Assembly: GCF_014874095.1 (NCBI RefSeq)
Contig: NZ_JADBEB010000001.1
Location: 8,308,001-8,372,000 of the forward strand
DNA: 64,000 bases
Direction of reading: 5' to 3'
Source: Plantactinospora soyae
GTDB lineage: Bacteria; Actinomycetota; Actinomycetes; Mycobacteriales; Micromonosporaceae
Below the pieces are notes generated by a model. The model did no database searches, was not told the origin of the DNA, and saw nothing but the letters and a program-made list of their open reading frames with translations. Below, one piece after another: positions 60,824 to 64,000 of the stretch. The position numbers and the translations under genes were made by a program. Each line of letters begins with the position of its first letter. Within the stretch, counting starts at the first letter, position 1.

Positions 60824-61756
60824 ATGGACGAGAAGGAGGCCGCGCGGGCCGCGGTCCGCGAGTTCCTCACCACCCGCCGCGCCCGGGTCACCCCAGCCGA
60901 CACCGGCCTTCCTCCGCAGGGCACCCGCCGTCGGGTAAAAGGCCTGCGCAGGGAGGAGGTCGCGTTGCTTGCCGGGGTCAGCCCGGAGTACTACGTGCGG
61001 CTCGAACGCGGCCAGGCAACCGGGCCCTCCGCCGGAGTCGTCGACGCCGTCGCCGGCGTCCTGCGTCTAGACGATGACGAACGCGCTCACCTCGACCGGC
61101 TGCTCGCCGCCCTGACCCCCGCAGCCCGCAAGCGAAGCCGCGGCGCAGCGAAAAACTCGGTCACTCCCGGAATCCGGGTGCTGCTGGACTCGATGGACCA
61201 CCTACCCGCAGTGGTCTTCAACGGCCGGTTCGACATCCTCGCGGTCAACACACTGGGGCGCGCACTCCTCGCACCCGTGTACGACCTGCCCGGACGGACG
61301 AACAGCGCCCGCTTCCTGTTCCTCGATGAGCCCGGAGCCCGGGACCTGTTCCCCGAGTGGGACCGGATCACCGCCGACACCGTGGCGATGCTGCGGATCG
61401 AGGCCGGCCGCCACCCCGACGACCCCGACCTGACCGAACTGATCGGAGAACTCGCGACCCGCAGCACAGAATTCCGGACGCGCTGGGCGACCAATGACGT
61501 ACGAACTCCGCGAGCCGGCGCGAAGACCTTCAGGCACCCACTCATCGGCGAGATCACACTGCCCTACGAGACCCTCCGCATCGACGCCGTCTCCAGCCAG
61601 ATCCTCAGTGTCTACACCCCCCAACCCGGCACCCCCGAAGCCGACGCGATCCGCCTCCTGGCCAGCTGGAACGCCGACAACCAACGCACCAACAACCCGA
61701 CAGCAGGAAACGCGGCCGAAACCCCGAGGACTACGATCTCGGGCGGAAAAGTGTAG
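60824..61756 (+). CDS. XRE-family regulator with MmyB-like ligand domain
   Basis: 310 residues from ATG 60824. The N-terminal helix-turn-helix (residues 30-95) has GLRREEVALLAGVSPEYYVRLERG, the standard form in actinomycete XRE-MmyB regulators. The C-terminal part (about 105-285; VVFNGRFDILAVNTLGRALL, DFRTRWATNDVR-like WATNDV, TLPYETLRI, QILSVYTP) is the MmyB-like PAS/ligand domain thought to bind a fatty acid or similar. It is divergent from the aldo-keto reductase gene, its likely target. Confidence 0.92.
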   Translation: MDEKEAARAAVREFLTTRRARVTPADTGLPPQGTRRRVKGLRREEVALLAGVSPEYYVRLERGQATGPSAGVVDAVAGVLRLDDDERAHLDRLLAALTPAARKRSRGAAKNSVTPGIRVLLDSMDHLPAVVFNGRFDILAVNTLGRALLAPVYDLPGRTNSARFLFLDEPGARDLFPEWDRITADTVAMLRIEAGRHPDDPDLTELIGELATRSTEFRTRWATNDVRTPRAGAKTFRHPLIGEITLPYETLRIDAVSSQILSVYTPQPGTPEADAIRLLASWNADNQRTNNPTAGNAAETPRTTISGGKV

Positions 61757-61931
61757 GCCTGTGAGCCGCGGTGACGGACGGCGTGTACGGCCACCAGGGT
61801 GATCATCCGGTCGGAGACGAGGCTCGCGACGGCGTTGATGGTCTCGGGCAGGAGTTCTCGACGGCCGGTGAACCGCTGCCGTTGGCGCCACCACCTAAGC
61901 CCGGCGGTGGCACGTTCGACCGGAATGCCTA
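61757..61931 (-). pseudogene. Possible transposase C-terminal remnant
   Basis: Minus-strand codons from 61931 read GIPVERATAGLRWWRQRQRF, then GRRELLPETINAVASLVSDRM, without a start or stop of its own. VERATAGLRWWRQ resembles the end of a DDE transposase, but I cannot name a family. The segment 61932-62176 shows nothing else. Confidence 0.3.
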
Positions 61932-62176
61932 GTTGACGACTTGTGTTTCGCTATGCCTCTCGTTGAACCTATCGGACGGTTGGCGCCACGGGATGCCGTT
62001 TCAGGGGCGGTGCGGTGACCTCACGAGGGTGGGTTTGTCAGCCCTTGGCAGCGGGCACCGTCGATCATGATCCGTGCCCGTGGGTGGGGTCTGCCGGGAC
62101 CTCATCGGGCCATTCCCAATCGGTACACGAGGTTCGACGTGTCCACCGACTCGAAAACGCAACAGCGCCAGAACTC

Positions 62177-62672
62177 CTAACTCTTTGGGTGTTGGAGTCG
62201 GCGCCAGCAGATGATGGCGCAGCCGAGGTGAGGAAGGCTTCGTGGATGTCGTCGCGGTTTTCCGGCGGGTAGCCGCGGTCGGCATACAGCCTCTCGGGTC
62301 GTTGCCGAGGACGCCCCCGGATGCCCTTGACCGATGGGATCGCCTCGACCAGGGGGATCAGTTGGGTGACGTCGTGGCGGTTGCCGCCGGTCAGGCTCGC
62401 GGTGAGGGAGATACCGCCCGCGTCGGTGATGACGTGGTGTTTCGAGCCTGGCTTGCGGCGGTCGACCGGGCTCGGTCCGGTTTTGGGCCGCCTTTGAGCG
62501 CCCGTACGTGGGAGCCGTCGATCACCGCCCGGGACATGTCCAGTTGGCCGGCGGCTCTCAGTTTGGCCAGCAGGACCTCGTGCAACTGTTGCCACACGCC
62601 CGCGTCGTTCCAGTCCCGCAACCTGAGGGCTTTCGTTATCCGATGATTCCGTTTGCCGGCCCAGCGGAACAT
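62177..62672 (-). pseudogene. IS5-family transposase remnant with internal deletion
   Basis: Reading on the minus strand: RLRDWNDAGVWQQLHEVLLA and SRAVIDGSHVRALKGG, a shift of frame, then RKPGSKHHVITDAGG, SLTGGNRHDVTQLIPL, RPERLYADRGY. About 50 residues of the usual sequence are missing before DIHEAFL, and another shift leads to GCAIICWRRLQHPKS and a stop at 62177. The catalytic Asp residues of VIDGSHV and LTGGNRHD remain but the reading frame does not. The segment 62673-62923 shows only weak transposase-like codons. Confidence 0.85.
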
Positions 62673-62923
62673 GGCGGCTTCGTGGTGCTTGCGGTAAGTC
62701 GTTCGTCACCGCGGATGCCGCAGCGGTGTCGGGTGACCCATGCCTGCACCGGCAGCGGTGCCGGATCGCTTCACGATCTGCACCATGAGCCGCGGCCGAG
62801 CGCGGACCCAGTCCAGCTGGGCGGGGGCGGGATCAGCCGCTCGACCGTCGCCCGAACGGCGTCTACGACCTCTGGGTCCAGAGGATGGGTCCGCCTCCGG
62901 GAGTGGTCCCGCCCCTCAGGACG

Positions 62924-63313
62924 TCACACGACGGCGACGGCGTCGATCTCGACTAGGAACCCGGGGCCCAAGCCGGCCACGACGTGGACCGTGATGGCCG
63001 GCGGCGGGTCGGCCCGGTTCCACACCTGCTGGAAGGCGGCCACACCCTCGTCGAATGAGTGCCCATCCGCCACCGCGATGCGCCAATGCACGATGTTCGC
63101 CAGGCTCGCCCCCTCGCTCTCCAGGATGGTCGCGAGGTTGCGGAACGCCTGCCCGGCCTGCTCCCCGACCGTAGGACCCACGACCTTACCGTCAGCATCG
63201 ACGCCGTTCTGCCCGCCAACGTAGATCGTCTTCGCCGGCTGCTCGACCACGACGGCCTGGCTGAAGGCCGGGCTGCGGTGAAGTCCCTCGGGGTTGATGT
63301 GCCTCACACCCAT
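62924..63313 (-). CDS. RidA family (YjgF/UK114) protein
   Basis: 129 residues from ATG 63313 with AGGGAGG upstream. The family features are present: an N-terminal INPEGLHRSPAFSQAVVVEQPAKTI-type strand (reported here in parts), QAFRNLATILESEGASLANI and a C-terminal segment ending VEIDAVAVV. RidA enzymes deaminate reactive enamine/imine intermediates; the key Arg of the IEIEAIA-neighbouring region in true RidA is not evident, so this may be an Rid4-7-like relative. It is divergent from the CGNR regulator. Confidence 0.9.
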   Translation of the reverse strand: MGVRHINPEGLHRSPAFSQAVVVEQPAKTIYVGGQNGVDADGKVVGPTVGEQAGQAFRNLATILESEGASLANIVHWRIAVADGHSFDEGVAAFQQVWNRADPPPAITVHVVAGLGPGFLVEIDAVAVV

Positions 63314-63335
63314 GTGTTGCCTCCCTGATGATGAA

Positions 63336-63377
63336 ACCAGTTATAGCGGTTTCGTTCGCGACACCAGTTATAGTGGT
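63336..63377. promoter_or_regulatory. Two 15-bp operator copies between RidA and CGNR genes
   Basis: ACCAGTTATAGCGGT (63336-63350) and ACCAGTTATAGTGGT (63363-63377) differ at one base and are 27 bases apart. Each is imperfectly palindromic (ACCA...TGGT). The second ends two bases before the CGNR start codon and contains TATAGT, a possible -10 box. Confidence 0.65.
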
Positions 63378-63379
63378 TC

Positions 63380-63982
63380 ATGCGAACGAACGCAACCGGA
63401 CGACTGCTGAACGACACCCGGGGAGGATCGTTCCGGTTCGACGCCGGCGCCATCTGCCTGGACTTCGCCCACACAGGCGGCGAGGGCCAGTACGCAGTCT
63501 TCGAGACCCTCCACGAGCCTGCCGACCTAGCCGAATGGCTGGCCCAGCCGCCGCTGACCGCGGTCATGACGGCCCCTGTCACAGCCCGTGAGCTGACCAC
63601 GGCCAAGGCCCTCCGGCAGGCAATCTGGGATACGGCCCACGCCCAGGCAGCGCGTCGCCCCCTTCCCACCAGGGCGGTCTCGACCATCAATCAGGCTGCG
63701 GCCGTGGCGCCGCTGATCCCCGAACTCACCGCCGACGCCACGACCGTCGGATGGGCGCCACCAGTGCGGGCAACGCAAGTGCTGTCGACGCTGGCGCGGG
63801 AGATGATCGAGCTGTTGTCCGGACCGCTCTCCGGGCGCATCCGCGAGTGCGCAAGCGACAACTGCCCGATGGTGTTCGTCGACTCGTCCCGCCCCGGCGC
63901 CCGACGCTGGTGCGCGATGGAGCGCTGCGGCAACCGCCACAAACTCCGGGCACTCCGCACCCGGCGGGCCACGGACCCGTGA
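63380..63982 (+). CDS. CGNR zinc-finger (ABATE-domain) transcriptional regulator
   Basis: 200 residues from ATG 63380. The N-terminal ABATE-like domain begins FRFDAGAICLDFAHTGG. The C-terminal zinc finger has Cys residues in RECASDNCPMVF and RRWCAMERCGNRHK, the CGNR signature, expected to bind DNA. No ribosome site is seen, and the TATAGT box within the second operator copy suggests a leaderless transcript. Repression of itself and of the divergent RidA gene is the simplest reading. Confidence 0.9.
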   Translation: MRTNATGRLLNDTRGGSFRFDAGAICLDFAHTGGEGQYAVFETLHEPADLAEWLAQPPLTAVMTAPVTARELTTAKALRQAIWDTAHAQAARRPLPTRAVSTINQAAAVAPLIPELTADATTVGWAPPVRATQVLSTLAREMIELLSGPLSGRIRECASDNCPMVFVDSSRPGARRWCAMERCGNRHKLRALRTRRATDP

Positions 63983-64000
63983 CACACCCTCAAGCACGGC

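Overview
The window is about 64 kb of very GC-rich DNA with actinomycete features: GTG and TTG starts, GGAGG ribosome binding sites, GTGA/ATGA stop-start overlaps and many secreted multidomain enzymes. Gene content (paired DUF574-type methyltransferases, GH87 and GH20 enzymes, ECF41 sigma factor, Trypco1/protease-STAND pair) suggests a Micromonosporaceae-like soil or plant-associated actinomycete. That placement is an inference from family resemblance.

Region 1 (1-33 kb) is dominated by secretion and polymer degradation. It has a DNRLRE-type secreted protein cut by the left edge, a GH2 beta-galactosidase with LamG and NPCBM domains, a secreted DNase I-fold hydrolase, an S15 peptidase, a PHB-depolymerase-like esterase, a GH87 alpha-1,3-glucanase-like enzyme, a PL1 pectate-lyase-like protein and a GH20 hexosaminidase. 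Between them lie a DapA-like/LysR divergent pair, a heterodimeric ABC exporter, NAD kinase, a cold-shock-domain protein, two DUF574 methyltransferases (one frameshifted) and a cytochrome P450/carotenoid oxygenase pair.

Region 2 (33-46.5 kb) looks like a conflict or quality-control island. Five tightly packed minus-strand genes encode a zinc-knuckle SDR protein, a leucine-rich-repeat protein, an ankyrin protein, a MoxR-type AAA+ ATPase and a HExxH/vWA protein. A paralogous ankyrin gene lies upstream. A tRNA-like element with a 10-bp acceptor stem but no proper anticodon arm sits 22 bases before the first start codon. Its T-arm and flanks recur as an exact 26-bp sequence before the ankyrin paralogue. 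Next comes an operon for a trypsin-like protease/STAND NTPase/beta-propeller protein and its Trypco1 partner. The tRNA-like element plus five-gene cassette is my best candidate for an undescribed system.

Region 3 (46.5-64 kb) mixes regulatory modules with mobile-element debris. Intact modules are CMD/ECF41, a NarL-type two-component pair, an ABC ATPase/FtsX permease operon, an aldo-keto reductase/SnoaL/hydrolase group with a divergent XRE regulator, and a RidA/CGNR pair with repeated operators. Broken genes include IS110, IS481 and IS5 transposases, a tyrosine integrase, an amidohydrolase interrupted at a 20-bp palindrome, an FtsX fragment and a type VII secretion (WXG-like) gene fused to a transposase tail. 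No rRNA, canonical tRNA or CRISPR array was seen. All coordinates and translations were read by eye; no database search was run.
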